DNA from: Sphingopyxis sp. JAI128
GTDB lineage: Bacteria; Pseudomonadota; Alphaproteobacteria; Sphingomonadales; Sphingomonadaceae
Length of the DNA stretch: 64,000 nucleotides
Assembly (NCBI RefSeq): GCF_014207235.1
Contig: NZ_JACHDA010000007.1
Coordinates: 62,001-126,000 of the forward strand
Direction of reading: 5' to 3'
The position numbers were made by a program, and so were the translations under genes. This document shows, piece after piece, positions 15,869 to 24,417 of the stretch; positions within the stretch are counted from its first letter, which is position 1, and each line of letters begins with the position of its first letter. Under the pieces are notes generated by a model. It searched no databases. It worked only from the letters and a program-made list of their open reading frames with translations, and was not told where the DNA came from.

Positions 15869-16369
15869 TCACTCGGGGGCCACGATCACCACGACGCGGC
15901 GGTTGTCCTGGCGCCCCTCGGGCGTCGCGTTGCTCGACAGCGGCAGCGTTTCGCCGCGGCCGATGATCTGGTCAGCGGCGAAGCGCATGCCACTGGCCTG
16001 CATAGGTTCGGCAACAGCCTGCGCGCGTGCCTGGGACAAGGTCAGGTTATAGGCCGAGGTTCCGGTCGAATCGGTATGTCCCTCCACCCGGGCCGTCGTG
16101 ATGCCCACCGAAACCAGCTTGGCTGCGATGTCGCCGATCCGCCGTTGTTGTTCGGAGGGTAGGGCGCTCTCGTTAGAAGGAAAGAGCAGCCGTTCGGGCA
16201 TGCTCAACGACCAGCCCAGATCGGTTTCGACGAATCCCTGCGACCGGAGCACCGCGATTTGCGCCGGGGTGAATCCGGTGGGCGCCGGTAGGCTCTGGCA
16301 GGCCGCGAGCAGGGATGCGAAGGCGGCGAGGAGAAAATAGCGGATCTTTTTGGGGAAGGGGGCAGTCAC
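15869..16369 (-). CDS. yfiB: OmpA-family lipoprotein, YfiB-like
   Basis: A 166-residue outer-membrane-type lipoprotein. The signal ends at the lipobox LLAACQS (Cys24), followed by a short linker and an OmpA-like peptidoglycan-binding domain: RVEGHTDSTGTSAYNLTLSQ with the DxxG-type ligand pattern, and later GRGETLPL and NRRVVVIV. In the YfiBNR system the lipoprotein titrates YfiR away from the diguanylate cyclase when the envelope is stressed. The assignment as YfiB rests on size, domain and position directly downstream of YfiN- and YfiR-like genes. Confidence 0.82.
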   Translation of the reverse strand: MTAPFPKKIRYFLLAAFASLLAACQSLPAPTGFTPAQIAVLRSQGFVETDLGWSLSMPERLLFPSNESALPSEQQRRIGDIAAKLVSVGITTARVEGHTDSTGTSAYNLTLSQARAQAVAEPMQASGMRFAADQIIGRGETLPLSSNATPEGRQDNRRVVVIVAPE

Positions 16370-16396
16370 GGTGGTCTCTCCACTTTTGCACTCAAG

Positions 16397-17620
16397 TCAT
16401 CGGGAACGGCGGGTCATCTTGTCGGCATACATGGCGGCGTCGGCCGCGGTCAGCAGGGCGATTGCGTCGTCGCCATTGTCAGGAAAGATCGCAACACCCA
16501 CGCTGACTGCCGGGCGATAGGTTTCATCGCCGGGCAACAGGATCGGTTCGGCGACACTCGTGCGGATGCGGGCGGCCAGCCCGTCCGGGCGTGTTTCATC
16601 GTCCAGTTCGACGATGACGATGAATTCGTCGCCCCCGATACGCGCGGCGAAATCGTCCTTGCGCAGGGTTTCCTTGATCCGGGCCGACAGCGCGATCAGC
16701 ACGGCGTCGCCGGCGGCATGGCCGAAATTGTCGTTTGCCGCCTTGAAATTGTCCGCATCGATAAACAGCAAGGCAAAGCGGACGCCGCGGGTTTCCGCGG
16801 CCTGGATACGCTGTCCCAGTTGTTCGTCGAATGCGGCGCGATTGGGCATTTGGGTCAGCGTATCGTGCGAGGCACGATGCGCGAGCATCGCGCGCTCGCT
16901 TTCCATATGACCCTGCCAGCCCTGCAATTCGTCGAGCAGCGCGTTGATGTCGCCGCCCAGCCGGTCGAGTTCGGCTATGCCGAGCGGCTGGACGCGCTTG
17001 TCGAAGCGGCGGTGCAGGCGGACGTCATGCGCGACGGTTGCGATCTCGTTGAGCGGCTTCACCAGCTCATATTCGAAGCGCCGCGCAAGGAATATCGTGC
17101 CCAAAGCGGTGATCAGCAGGCAGCCGAGCCCCGCAAGCAGGCCGATACGGACATAGTCGATCAGCGTCGAACTGTCGCCCCATACCTCGATCGTCCCGAT
17201 GACCGAACCGTTGCGCTGCACCGTCACCGCAAAGGGGCGCGGAAAGAAGATGCGGGTCAGGGTCGGGGCGGGATCGGCGGCGGGCGATGTCCATTGCGTG
17301 AGCGGGCGGCCGACATCGTCGAGAACGCGCAATCGCGCGATGCCGGGGATGTGGGTCAGCGGCTCGAGCCCTTCACGGACCGCCACGGGATCGTTGAAGA
17401 CCAGGGCGGGTTCGACGCCATAGGCGCCGAGCTGAGCCGCCAATTCCATGTTCCGGTCGGCATAGCCGCGCAGCGCGGTGATCCCGGCAAGCAGGATGGT
17501 AAGCCCCGAAAGCGCGACCGCAAACAGGGTAATGCCGAAGTGAAAACGGGACAGCAGTTTCTGAAGCGTCGTGCGCGCGCCGATACGTTCGACAGGACGG
17601 TTGGCGAGGGGGCCGGTCAT
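16397..17620 (-). CDS. yfiN: Membrane diguanylate cyclase, YfiN/TpbB-like
   Basis: A 407-residue inner-membrane enzyme. One helix lies at about 28-50, a periplasmic CHASE8-like region at 52-155, a second helix at 157-180, a HAMP-like linker, and a GGDEF domain from about 245. The active-site motif GGDEF is at 329-333, and an RKDD I-site nine residues before it predicts product inhibition by c-di-GMP. The periplasmic part contains HIPGIARLRVLDDVGRPLTQ, as in YfiN. It should be inhibited by the YfiR-like protein whose gene ends 4 nt into its start. Confidence 0.88.
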   Translation of the reverse strand: MTGPLANRPVERIGARTTLQKLLSRFHFGITLFAVALSGLTILLAGITALRGYADRNMELAAQLGAYGVEPALVFNDPVAVREGLEPLTHIPGIARLRVLDDVGRPLTQWTSPAADPAPTLTRIFFPRPFAVTVQRNGSVIGTIEVWGDSSTLIDYVRIGLLAGLGCLLITALGTIFLARRFEYELVKPLNEIATVAHDVRLHRRFDKRVQPLGIAELDRLGGDINALLDELQGWQGHMESERAMLAHRASHDTLTQMPNRAAFDEQLGQRIQAAETRGVRFALLFIDADNFKAANDNFGHAAGDAVLIALSARIKETLRKDDFAARIGGDEFIVIVELDDETRPDGLAARIRTSVAEPILLPGDETYRPAVSVGVAIFPDNGDDAIALLTAADAAMYADKMTRRSR

Positions 17621-18198
17621 GACTCGCCCCCACCGATCCGCAGCACGCGCGGATCGATCCGCATGGGGCCGCGCCCGATCGCGTCAAGATTGACCGAAAA
17701 GCTGAGACTTGCGGGCCTGTTCTGCAGGCAGAACATCGCGCCATAGATACAGGCAGCATCGTCGTCGGTAATCGTCAGAACCGGACGGCCGCGGACCCAC
17801 GCGATCAATTGGCGGCGATCGGCGACCGGCATCCGGCCGAGGAACAATATGTCGCAATCGGTTCGCAGCATTGCCGCGTCGGCCGACAGGCGGCGCACGA
17901 CCACCGATGCCGTACCGGGGGCATCGGGAGCCATGCGTTCGGTCAGTCGCGGTGAGCCGACAAGGCACATCAGCCGGCCGGTCGCCGCCGATCCATCGGG
18001 CCAGCGGGCATAGCTGACGATTCCGCCGACCATGCGGTTGACGGCACGGGTCATCCCGTCAACGTTGTCCTCGACAATCGTCTGGCTTGCGGCCTGAACC
18101 GACATCTGGGGCGTTGTGATCAACGCACCGATCAGAAACAGCGAAGCCAGCACGCGGCAGCGACCCCCAAACTGCGTTTCAGGGGCATCCTGCCCCAA
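17617..18198 (-). CDS. yfiR: Periplasmic YfiR-like repressor of diguanylate cyclase
   Basis: A 193-residue exported protein with a signal peptide at about 15-37. The mature part is a YfiR/DUF4154 domain with VDGMTRAVNRMVGGIVSYAR and four cysteines at 78, 115, 150 and 157. The spacings (37, 35, 7) nearly equal those of Pseudomonas YfiR, whose cysteines form two disulphides that set its activity. It would hold YfiN off in the periplasm. The start may be the ATG at 18198 or a GTG at 18153 closer to the signal peptide. It is first in the operon, overlapping yfiN by 4 nt. Confidence 0.82.
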   Translation of the reverse strand: MGQDAPETQFGGRCRVLASLFLIGALITTPQMSVQAASQTIVEDNVDGMTRAVNRMVGGIVSYARWPDGSAATGRLMCLVGSPRLTERMAPDAPGTASVVVRRLSADAAMLRTDCDILFLGRMPVADRRQLIAWVRGRPVLTITDDDAACIYGAMFCLQNRPASLSFSVNLDAIGRGPMRIDPRVLRIGGGES

Positions 18199-18291
18199 CG
18201 AAGCGGCGTCCGCTAGCTAAAACGATTGGAAAGTCAATGAAAAGTGACGTCATGCGGCCATATTGCCACAGTCGCTCGACGGCAGTTTTTC

Positions 18292-18828
18292 CTATCCGGC
18301 GCGTAACCGGTCGCCGAAACCCTTGCGCAATTTGGCGAGCTTGGGCGGGATGACTGCCATGCAATAGGGATTGCGCTGACCTTCGCCTTCCCAATAGGCT
18401 TGGTGATAATCCTCTGCCGGATACCAGTCCGATGCGTTTTCTATCGTCGTGACGATCGGAGCGGGCCAATCGGCCGCTGCGCGGTCGATGCCGGCGCGCG
18501 CCGCGTCGGCCTGCGCGGCATCGAGCGGGAACAGCGCACTGCGATATTGCGTTCCGACATCGTTGCCCTGACGGTTGAGCGTCGTCGGATCGTGCGTCGC
18601 GAAATGGACGTCGAGCAGGTCGTCATAGGAAATGACCGCGGGATCGAAGGTGATGCGGATCGCTTCGGCGTGGCCGGTGTCGCCGCCGCACACCTGTTTA
18701 TAGGTCGGGTTGGCGACATGGCCGCCGATGTAACCGCTTTCGATCGCTTCGACCCCCGCGAGCGACTGGAACACGGCTTCGGTGCACCAGAAGCAGCCTC
18801 CGGCGAAAATGGCGGTCTCTCGGGTCAT
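18292..18828 (-). CDS. msrA: Peptide-methionine (S)-S-oxide reductase
   Basis: A 178-residue MsrA. The active-site GGCFWC places the nucleophilic Cys at position 12, followed by [20 protein letters not shown] and the conserved GDTGHAEAI and [18 protein letters not shown] blocks. It repairs oxidised methionine using thioredoxin. The start at 18828 has AAGGA eight bases upstream; an in-frame ATG at 18882 would overlap the peptidase gene and is rejected. It lies 50 nt downstream of the M48 gene on the same strand. Confidence 0.95.
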   Translation of the reverse strand: MTRETAIFAGGCFWCTEAVFQSLAGVEAIESGYIGGHVANPTYKQVCGGDTGHAEAIRITFDPAVISYDDLLDVHFATHDPTTLNRQGNDVGTQYRSALFPLDAAQADAARAGIDRAAADWPAPIVTTIENASDWYPAEDYHQAYWEGEGQRNPYCMAVIPPKLAKLRKGFGDRLRAG

Positions 18829-18878
18829 GGGTCGATCCTTGTTCCGGGTGAATATTCCCAGATAGGATACGCCGAGCA

Positions 18879-19805
18879 TCATTCCAAGGGCGGCAGCGCG
18901 TCGATCAGCGGCGGGCGCGCCGCCGGCCGGACGGTGCGCGATGCACGCATCGCCGCGATCTCGGATTCGATCGCGGCGATCCGTTTACTGCGCGGGGGGT
19001 GCGTCGCCGCGCGGAGGAGCGGGCGCTTGTGCCGGTTCCAGAACCGGATCGCGGCTTCGGGATCGTAGCCGGCGTCGGCCATCAGCCATACCGCCAATCG
19101 GTCGGCCTCGAGTTCGGTCGTGCGAACCCGAGCGGCGGAACGGTCCCCGGCCAAAAAGTCGCGGTGACGAAGAATATTATGCGCAAGTTCGTGCGCGACG
19201 ACCGCTGCCAGTTCGTCGTCGTCGACGATCGACCGGGCGAGCTTGAGGGTCATGCGGACCAATATCCCGTTCGCCGTGGCTTGTGCGCCGTCAAGTTCGA
19301 CGCGGAAGGCGCTCGCGCAGCCCGACACCGGCGCAATGGCGTAAACGCGTCCGGTGGTGTCGGAAACCGTCCACTGCGCGGCCGGGTCGAGCGTGTAGAG
19401 CTTAGCGATCGCCGTATCGATCCGGATCGTCGAACCGGCATCGGCCGTCGCAATCGGGTCGCCGTTTATCGCGGCAATCCGCGTGCCCCGGGTCAGTCCG
19501 GCGCGATCCGCGGGCGAGCCGGGGGCGATGGCGGCTATATATGGAGCGTCGCCGTCGCCATATGTCTTGCTCGCCGCGGCGCGGTCGCCGGGCTCGAATT
19601 GGCGGAGGTCGCCGAGTATCCATCCGGGTTGCGGCGCCACTTGGGGACACCAGCGCTCGCTCGCCGTGGTCAATCGATAGCCGACGGTCGCAAGGCGCGT
19701 CTCCTGCTCGGCGAGCCCGGAATAATAATCGGCACCGCTGGCGCCCGCCGCGGGAGACGTGACAAGCAGCAGAATGGCGGACAGGGATCGAAAGGGTCGC
19801 GGCAT
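18879..19805 (-). CDS. M48 metallopeptidase with PDZ domain, exported
   Basis: A 308-residue secreted protein. A signal peptide covers residues 1-22. A PDZ-like module follows at about 88-160 ([21 protein letters not shown]), then an M48 catalytic domain with HELAH at 205-209 and the third zinc ligand in [10 protein letters not shown]. The PDZ comes before the catalytic core, unlike in BepA/LoiP. It probably acts in periplasmic protein quality control. The likely operon partner is msrA, which would fit a role in protein damage. Confidence 0.87.
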   Translation of the reverse strand: MPRPFRSLSAILLLVTSPAAGASGADYYSGLAEQETRLATVGYRLTTASERWCPQVAPQPGWILGDLRQFEPGDRAAASKTYGDGDAPYIAAIAPGSPADRAGLTRGTRIAAINGDPIATADAGSTIRIDTAIAKLYTLDPAAQWTVSDTTGRVYAIAPVSGCASAFRVELDGAQATANGILVRMTLKLARSIVDDDELAAVVAHELAHNILRHRDFLAGDRSAARVRTTELEADRLAVWLMADAGYDPEAAIRFWNRHKRPLLRAATHPPRSKRIAAIESEIAAMRASRTVRPAARPPLIDALPPLE

Positions 19806-19908
19806 CGCGGCGACTTATCAATGTCCGGCTTTCGAGGCCATGAATTTCCCCGAACCGGTGGTTTCCCGCCCTTGCCTATCGTCCCCCAAGCGCCGATAGG
19901 GCGGGGCA

Positions 19909-20958
19909 ATGATGCACGATCCTGCTCCGCCTGTCCCGTCCCGCCAAAATGCCCGTCCCGCCGCGCTCGCCCGCTGGCTCTGGGCGGTCGCGCTCCTCGT
20001 GATCGTCGTGGTAGGGGTTGGCGGGATCACGCGCCTGACTGAATCCGGGCTTTCGATCACCGAATGGCGCCCCGTTTCGGGCGTGATCCCGCCGACCACC
20101 GAGGCCGGCTGGGTCGCGGAGTTCGAGAAATACAAACAGATCCCGGAATATAAGGAAATCAACGCCGGTATGACGCTGGCCGGGTTCAAGGCGATTTTCT
20201 TCTGGGAATGGCTGCACCGCATCCTCGGCCGACTGGTCGGCATGGCGCTGGTCGTGCCGTTGATCTGGTATGCCTGGCGGCGCGCCATCCCGGCAGGCTA
20301 TGGACTGCGCCTGTTTGCGCTTGCCGCGCTTGTCGGGCTGCAAGGGGCGATTGGCTGGTGGATGGTCGCATCGGGGCTCGAATATCGGACCGACGTCAGC
20401 CATTTCCGCCTTGCAACGCACCTGCTGACCGCGCTGTTCCTGCTTGCGGGCCTCGTCTGGACCGCCCGCGATCTCGGCGCGCTGGCGCGCAGTTCTGCAT
20501 CGCGGCCGGCGCGTCTGACCGGCCCGGCCACGGGCGTCGTCGCCATCCTGTTCGTCCAGTTGCTGCTGGGGGCATGGGTCGCGGGGCTGAACGCAGGCTA
20601 TGTTGCCAGCAGTTGGCCGCTGATGAACGACCATTTCGTTCCCGAGGGGATCGACTGGACCGGAGGCGCGTGGCTCGCGCTGACCAACGATCCCTTTCTC
20701 CTTCACTTCCTGCATCGTTGGTGGTCGTGGATCGCGGCGCTGGCGTTGCTGTTGCTCGCGCGGACCTTGGCGCGGCGTGGCGCACGCGGTGAAGCGCGGC
20801 TGTTGGTCATGATCGTCACGGCGCAGATGCTGCTCGGTATCTGGACCGTCGTGTCCGGGGTTTCGATGTGGATCGCGGTGATGCACCAGGTCACGGGCGC
20901 GATCCTCGTCGCGATTACGGCGGCAGCGCTGCATCGATTGGGCCGCGCGGCGACATGA
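19909..20958 (+). CDS. ctaA: Heme A synthase (COX15/CtaA)
   Basis: A 349-residue eight-helix membrane protein of the alphaproteobacterial CtaA/COX15 type. Motifs include GVGGITRLTESGLSITEWRP, FFWEWLHRILGRLVG and, in the second half, HFLHRWWSW and MHQVTGA, which contain the histidines that bind heme. It oxidises the heme O methyl group to give heme A for cytochrome c oxidase. MMHD gives two possible ATGs three bases apart. Its stop overlaps the next gene's start (ATGA at 20955-20958). Confidence 0.94.
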   Translation: MMHDPAPPVPSRQNARPAALARWLWAVALLVIVVVGVGGITRLTESGLSITEWRPVSGVIPPTTEAGWVAEFEKYKQIPEYKEINAGMTLAGFKAIFFWEWLHRILGRLVGMALVVPLIWYAWRRAIPAGYGLRLFALAALVGLQGAIGWWMVASGLEYRTDVSHFRLATHLLTALFLLAGLVWTARDLGALARSSASRPARLTGPATGVVAILFVQLLLGAWVAGLNAGYVASSWPLMNDHFVPEGIDWTGGAWLALTNDPFLLHFLHRWWSWIAALALLLLARTLARRGARGEARLLVMIVTAQMLLGIWTVVSGVSMWIAVMHQVTGAILVAITAAALHRLGRAAT

Positions 20959-21752
20959 CCCCAGCGGGCGCCTTGTTCGGCGCGCTGTTGCTGCTTGCGG
21001 CCGAACCCTTGCCGTCGGGCGATGCCGCTCCGACGGCGATGACCCATTTTCGTTTCGCCCCGCCGGTCGATCGGCCGATGACCTATCGCGTGACGACGCG
21101 CCGGATCGATCGCGACGGGGCGCTGATCAATTTTGCGCTCGTCTATGCCTTGCAATGGGAGCGGTTGGGACGCGGTTTCAGGCTTCAGGCCGTGTTGCAG
21201 CGGATCGATTCCGATGCCCGGCCGGAGGTCACGCGCGCGCTGACCTTGATGCTGGAACCGCTGGTCGGCCAGGAGATATCCTACCTCGTGGCGCCCGGCG
21301 GGAGCCGCGTCGATCTGGTCGATCCCGATGGTTTGTGGGAACGGGTGACCGCGCGGATCGAGGCGGCCGGGGCCGCGGGCGGGCGGAGCGAAGCGCGACA
21401 ACTCGCGCAAATCGTCGCCGCGCTTCCCGAAGCCGAGCGCGACCGGCTGGCAACCGCCGACATTCGCGCGCTGATCGCCCCCGCCAACGAGGCAATTCCC
21501 ACCGCGGCGGAGGGCGCCGGCGCGAGCGTTTCGATGCGGCACGATGGTTCACGCCAGACCTTTGCGAAGGTCGAACGCGAACCGGCAGCCGCCGGCGCCG
21601 CCGGGTCGCTGGAAATCGATAATTTGTGGACCGTCGATGCTGCCACCGGCCTGGTTGTCAGCGAGCATCGGCAAAGCTGGATCGTCGAACCGGATGGCAA
21701 CGGGCGAAGGCTTGTCGAGGAGCGTGTGCGGGCCCTCGAACCCGCGCCCTGA
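20955..21752 (+). CDS. Exported hypothetical protein
   Basis: A 265-residue protein starting [20 protein letters not shown], a signal peptide. The mature chain has strands such as [20 protein letters not shown] and [19 protein letters not shown], then a helical middle, and strands again near [21 protein letters not shown] do not recognise the family; the layout suggests a beta-rich periplasmic or lipoprotein-carrier-like fold. Its start overlaps the ctaA stop by 4 nt, so it is co-translated, but no mechanistic link to heme A synthesis is known. A perfect 16-bp palindrome follows its stop. Confidence 0.75.
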   Translation: MTPAGALFGALLLLAAEPLPSGDAAPTAMTHFRFAPPVDRPMTYRVTTRRIDRDGALINFALVYALQWERLGRGFRLQAVLQRIDSDARPEVTRALTLMLEPLVGQEISYLVAPGGSRVDLVDPDGLWERVTARIEAAGAAGGRSEARQLAQIVAALPEAERDRLATADIRALIAPANEAIPTAAEGAGASVSMRHDGSRQTFAKVEREPAAAGAAGSLEIDNLWTVDAATGLVVSEHRQSWIVEPDGNGRRLVEERVRALEPAP

Positions 21753-21758
21753 CTTTAA

Positions 21759-21774
21759 GGGTATCATGATACCC
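21759..21774. promoter_or_regulatory. Perfect 16-bp palindrome upstream of rplM
   Basis: GGGTATCATGATACCC is fully self-complementary and starts six bases after the stop of the exported-protein gene. It may be an operator or a loopless hairpin. A weak -35-like TTGACT lies at 21796-21801, closer to rplM. Confidence 0.5.
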
Positions 21775-21933
21775 GTCAGCAAAGCCGCGCAATGCTTGAC
21801 TTTCGATGCCGATTTCGTCATTGGCCCGCTCCGAAGCGCCGCTGCGTCCGTCCGGACAGGCGGCGCGGTTTGTTTGGGGCGCCCGGTGCGGTTATCGGGA
21901 TGGCTCCGGTCCATATCTGTCAAGGAGCGTGCC

Positions 21934-22413
21934 ATGAAGGCGCTGACCAAGACGACCGTTTCGGCGAATGCCGCCACGGTCGAAAAGAAATGGGTGCTGA
22001 TCGACGCCGAAGGCCTTGTCGTGGGCCGGGTTGCATCGATCATCGCCAACATCCTGCGCGGCAAGCACAAGCCGTCGTTCACCCCGCACGTCGATTGCGG
22101 TGACAATGTCATCGTCATCAACGCCGAAAAGGTGGCGTTCACTGGCAACAAGCTGCAGGACAAGCGTTATTACAAGCACACCGGCTATGCCGGCGGCATC
22201 AAGGAAACGAGCCCGGCGAAAATCCTCGAAGGCCGTTTCCCCGAGCGCGTGCTGGAAAAGGCCGTCGAACGCATGATCCCGCGCGGTCCGCTCGGCCGTC
22301 AGCAGATGCGCAACCTGCGCATCTTTGCAGGCAGCGAACATCCGCATGAAGGGCAGAACCCCGAAGTGATCGACGTCGCGTCGATGAACCGCAAGAACAA
22401 GGTGGGTGCATAA
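21934..22413 (+). CDS. rplM: 50S ribosomal protein L13
   Basis: A 159-residue L13, about 15 residues longer at the N-terminus than the E. coli protein, as usual in sphingomonads. Conserved blocks are [38 protein letters not shown] and [20 protein letters not shown]. It assembles early into the large subunit. The ATG at 21934 follows AAGGAG at 21922-21927. Its TAA shares one base with the rpsI ATG. Confidence 0.97.
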   Translation: MKALTKTTVSANAATVEKKWVLIDAEGLVVGRVASIIANILRGKHKPSFTPHVDCGDNVIVINAEKVAFTGNKLQDKRYYKHTGYAGGIKETSPAKILEGRFPERVLEKAVERMIPRGPLGRQQMRNLRIFAGSEHPHEGQNPEVIDVASMNRKNKVGA

Positions 22414-22910
22414 TGGCTGACGAACAGACCATGACCGATCTCAAGGATCTCGCCGGCGCCGTCGAAGGCACCGTCGCCGCGCCGGTTTCGACCACGCCGC
22501 TGCGCGAAAAGATCGTCGACAAGCAGGGCCGCGCCTATGCGACCGGTCGCCGCAAGGACGCCGTCGCCCGCGTGTGGCTCAAGCCCGGCACGGGCAAGAT
22601 CACCATCAACGGCCGCGACCAGGAAGTCTATCTCGCGCGTCCGACGCTGCGTCTCGTCATCAACCAGCCCTTCGGTCTGACCGAACGCGTTGGCCAGTAT
22701 GACGTGATCGCGACCGTCAAGGGCGGCGGCCTCTCGGGCCAGGCGGGCGCCGTGCTGCACGGCATCGCGCAGGCGCTGACCCGCTTCGAGCCGGCGCTTC
22801 GCGGCCCGGTGAAAGCGGCAGGCTTCCTGACCCGCGACAGCCGCGCGGTCGAGCGTAAGAAGTACGGCAAGGCGAAGGCCCGCCGTAGCTTCCAGTTCTC
22901 GAAGCGCTGA
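22413..22910 (+). CDS. rpsI: 30S ribosomal protein S9
   Basis: A 165-residue S9. The C-terminal 130 residues match the universal protein: [20 protein letters not shown], the [19 protein letters not shown] block and the C-terminal [17 protein letters not shown], whose basic tail reaches the P-site tRNA. The first 35 residues are an Ala/Asp-rich extension typical of alphaproteobacteria. It is translationally coupled to rplM by TAATG overlap and followed by a strong terminator. Confidence 0.97.
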   Translation: MADEQTMTDLKDLAGAVEGTVAAPVSTTPLREKIVDKQGRAYATGRRKDAVARVWLKPGTGKITINGRDQEVYLARPTLRLVINQPFGLTERVGQYDVIATVKGGGLSGQAGAVLHGIAQALTRFEPALRGPVKAAGFLTRDSRAVERKKYGKAKARRSFQFSKR

Positions 22911-22940
22911 TACACTTTTTCCGTCGACGGACGGAGAAGG

Positions 22941-22971
22941 AAGGGCGGTCCGGCGACGGGCCGCCCTTTTT
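22941..22971 (+). terminator. Rho-independent terminator after rpsI
   Basis: AAGGGCGG and CCGCCCTT form an 8-bp GC-rich stem around a 12-base loop, followed directly by a T-run. It lies 31 bases past the rpsI stop. Confidence 0.88.
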
Positions 22972-23373
22972 CGTGGTTTTGGGGTGACAGGCAGCCCGTG
23001 GCGCTGTCCAAAGGTCAGGAAAGGTCAGCCTTGTGCGCCCCACGATTGGCCGCCGCGGGGATGCGGGACGCGCCCGGCCCATCACCGCGCCAACCGGCGG
23101 GCAACGCTTTTATCTACCGTCTGAAAGAGCCGGGATGAAGGCTGGCATAGCGGGATATTGTAGGAAAGGCCTTTTTTGCAGGCGTCGGACTGGGCGTGTG
23201 AGCTGCCACATCAATACTCGGCGTCCCCCGCGAAAGCGGCACTCAGGGGCGTGTCGGCCCACCCCACGCTGGGTTCCCGCTTTCACGGGCATGACAAAAG
23301 TCATAAAGATCGGGACCGCGACCAGGGGCAGAACCCGGACGGTCGCAATCGGCCATTCCAGAGGGTCCTGACA
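22972..23373. other. Non-coding stretch between rpsI and phosphotransferase gene
   Basis: About 400 bases without a supported gene. It contains the interspersed palindrome at 23223-23295. The rest shows no tRNA cloverleaf and no ORF with family resemblance. The phosphotransferase gene ends at its right edge on the minus strand. Confidence 0.6.
23223..23295. repeat. Interspersed palindromic repeat (GTCATGCCCGTGAAAGCGGG type)
   Basis: Read on the minus strand, the right end is GTCATGCCCGTGAAAGCGGG. The left end carries CCCGCGAAAGCGG, which pairs with CCGCTTTCACGGG at one mismatch. This GTCAT-N-CCCG-GAAAG-CGGGAA class occurs in many bacterial intergenic regions. Confidence 0.75.
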
Positions 23374-24417
23374 CTAGAGCAGTTCCAGACTCTCCAGCGT
23401 CAGCGCCTGCCGCGCCGGGCGTTCGGCCATCACCGCGAACATCTCATCGCCTCTTGTCGTGCGCTCGACGCTCATCGAGGCGAAGACCGCCATGAAATAG
23501 CCGCTGAGTGCGCCGACCCGATAGTCGGTCCACAGGCCGGCAGCGTCGGGGGCGATGCCGCGCCGTTCGAGCGCCGCGATCCAATGGTCGAACGCCGGCC
23601 GGTCCGCCGCGGCGCGTTCGAACGGGTCGGCAATGCTCGTCCCGACGAGATAGGCGAGGTCGGTCGCGCCGCTGCCGCGCCCGAGTGTCTGCCAGTCGAC
23701 GAGCCAGCAGCTCTCGCCATCGGGCGCAAACAGGATATTGTCGATCCGGAGGTCGCCATGGACGATCGTCCGCGCCGAACCCTGCCGCGCGAGATAGGAG
23801 TCGAGCCGTTCGGCGATCCCCGCGCCGAGGTCGAGCACCTCGGGTTCGAGTCGCTCCGCATAGCGTTCGCGAAAGCCGGCGTAGAGCTGTGGAAACAGCG
23901 CGCGGATCACGTCGCCATTGTCGCGCGCAAGCCAGGGCAGGTCATCGAGCCGCGGATCGTTCCATAGCAGCGCGTGCAGCCCCGCCGCGGCCTCGATGCA
24001 CGGAGCGAGTCCCGTAAGCCCCAGCCCCGCCAGCTGGTCGCCCTGCCGCGCGGGCGCGAGATCGGAGAGGATGACGATGAAATCGACGTCGTCCTCGGCA
24101 ATTTCGGCATGGTAACAAGCGGGGGCGGCGACCCCGCTTCCGGCGGCGAGCTCGCGATACCAGTTCACTTCCTTGACATAGGTGCCCGTAAGCTTTGCGA
24201 TATGGCGGCTCGCCTCGTCGTGGCTCGGGCATTTGGCGACGACTGTGGCGGGCGCATTCACATCGCGCGTCCAGTCGAGCGTCAGACGAAAGCTGTCGCA
24301 CATCTGCCCGGTGCCGACCTTGGCGGCAGTGAAACCGCGCAGCGCTTCGGCATCCTGCCCCAGCGCCTTGGCCAGCCAGGCGGGCGACATCGCCTCGGGC
24401 GCGGTCGGGAAGCTCAA
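23374..24417 (-). CDS. Aminoglycoside-phosphotransferase-family kinase
   Basis: A 347-residue APH/choline-kinase-fold protein. The catalytic loop HGDLRIDNILF and the metal-binding DWQTLGRG replace HxDxxxxN and DFD of kinases. The N-terminal part has VGTGQMCDSFRLTLDW and VVAKCPSHDE, the ATP-binding Lys region. The substrate is unknown; in actinobacteria and sphingomonads such proteins often sit in steroid, fatty-acid or aromatic degradation loci. Its start overlaps the stop of the CrtC/AttH-like gene by 4 nt. Confidence 0.87.
   Translation of the reverse strand: MSFPTAPEAMSPAWLAKALGQDAEALRGFTAAKVGTGQMCDSFRLTLDWTRDVNAPATVVAKCPSHDEASRHIAKLTGTYVKEVNWYRELAAGSGVAAPACYHAEIAEDDVDFIVILSDLAPARQGDQLAGLGLTGLAPCIEAAAGLHALLWNDPRLDDLPWLARDNGDVIRALFPQLYAGFRERYAERLEPEVLDLGAGIAERLDSYLARQGSARTIVHGDLRIDNILFAPDGESCWLVDWQTLGRGSGATDLAYLVGTSIADPFERAAADRPAFDHWIAALERRGIAPDAAGLWTDYRVGALSGYFMAVFASMSVERTTRGDEMFAVMAERPARQALTLESLELL

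Noticed and set aside
22972..23373. tRNA or small RNA gene after rpsI
   Set aside because: No cloverleaf with a GGTTCGA-type T-arm was found; only the interspersed palindrome is evident.
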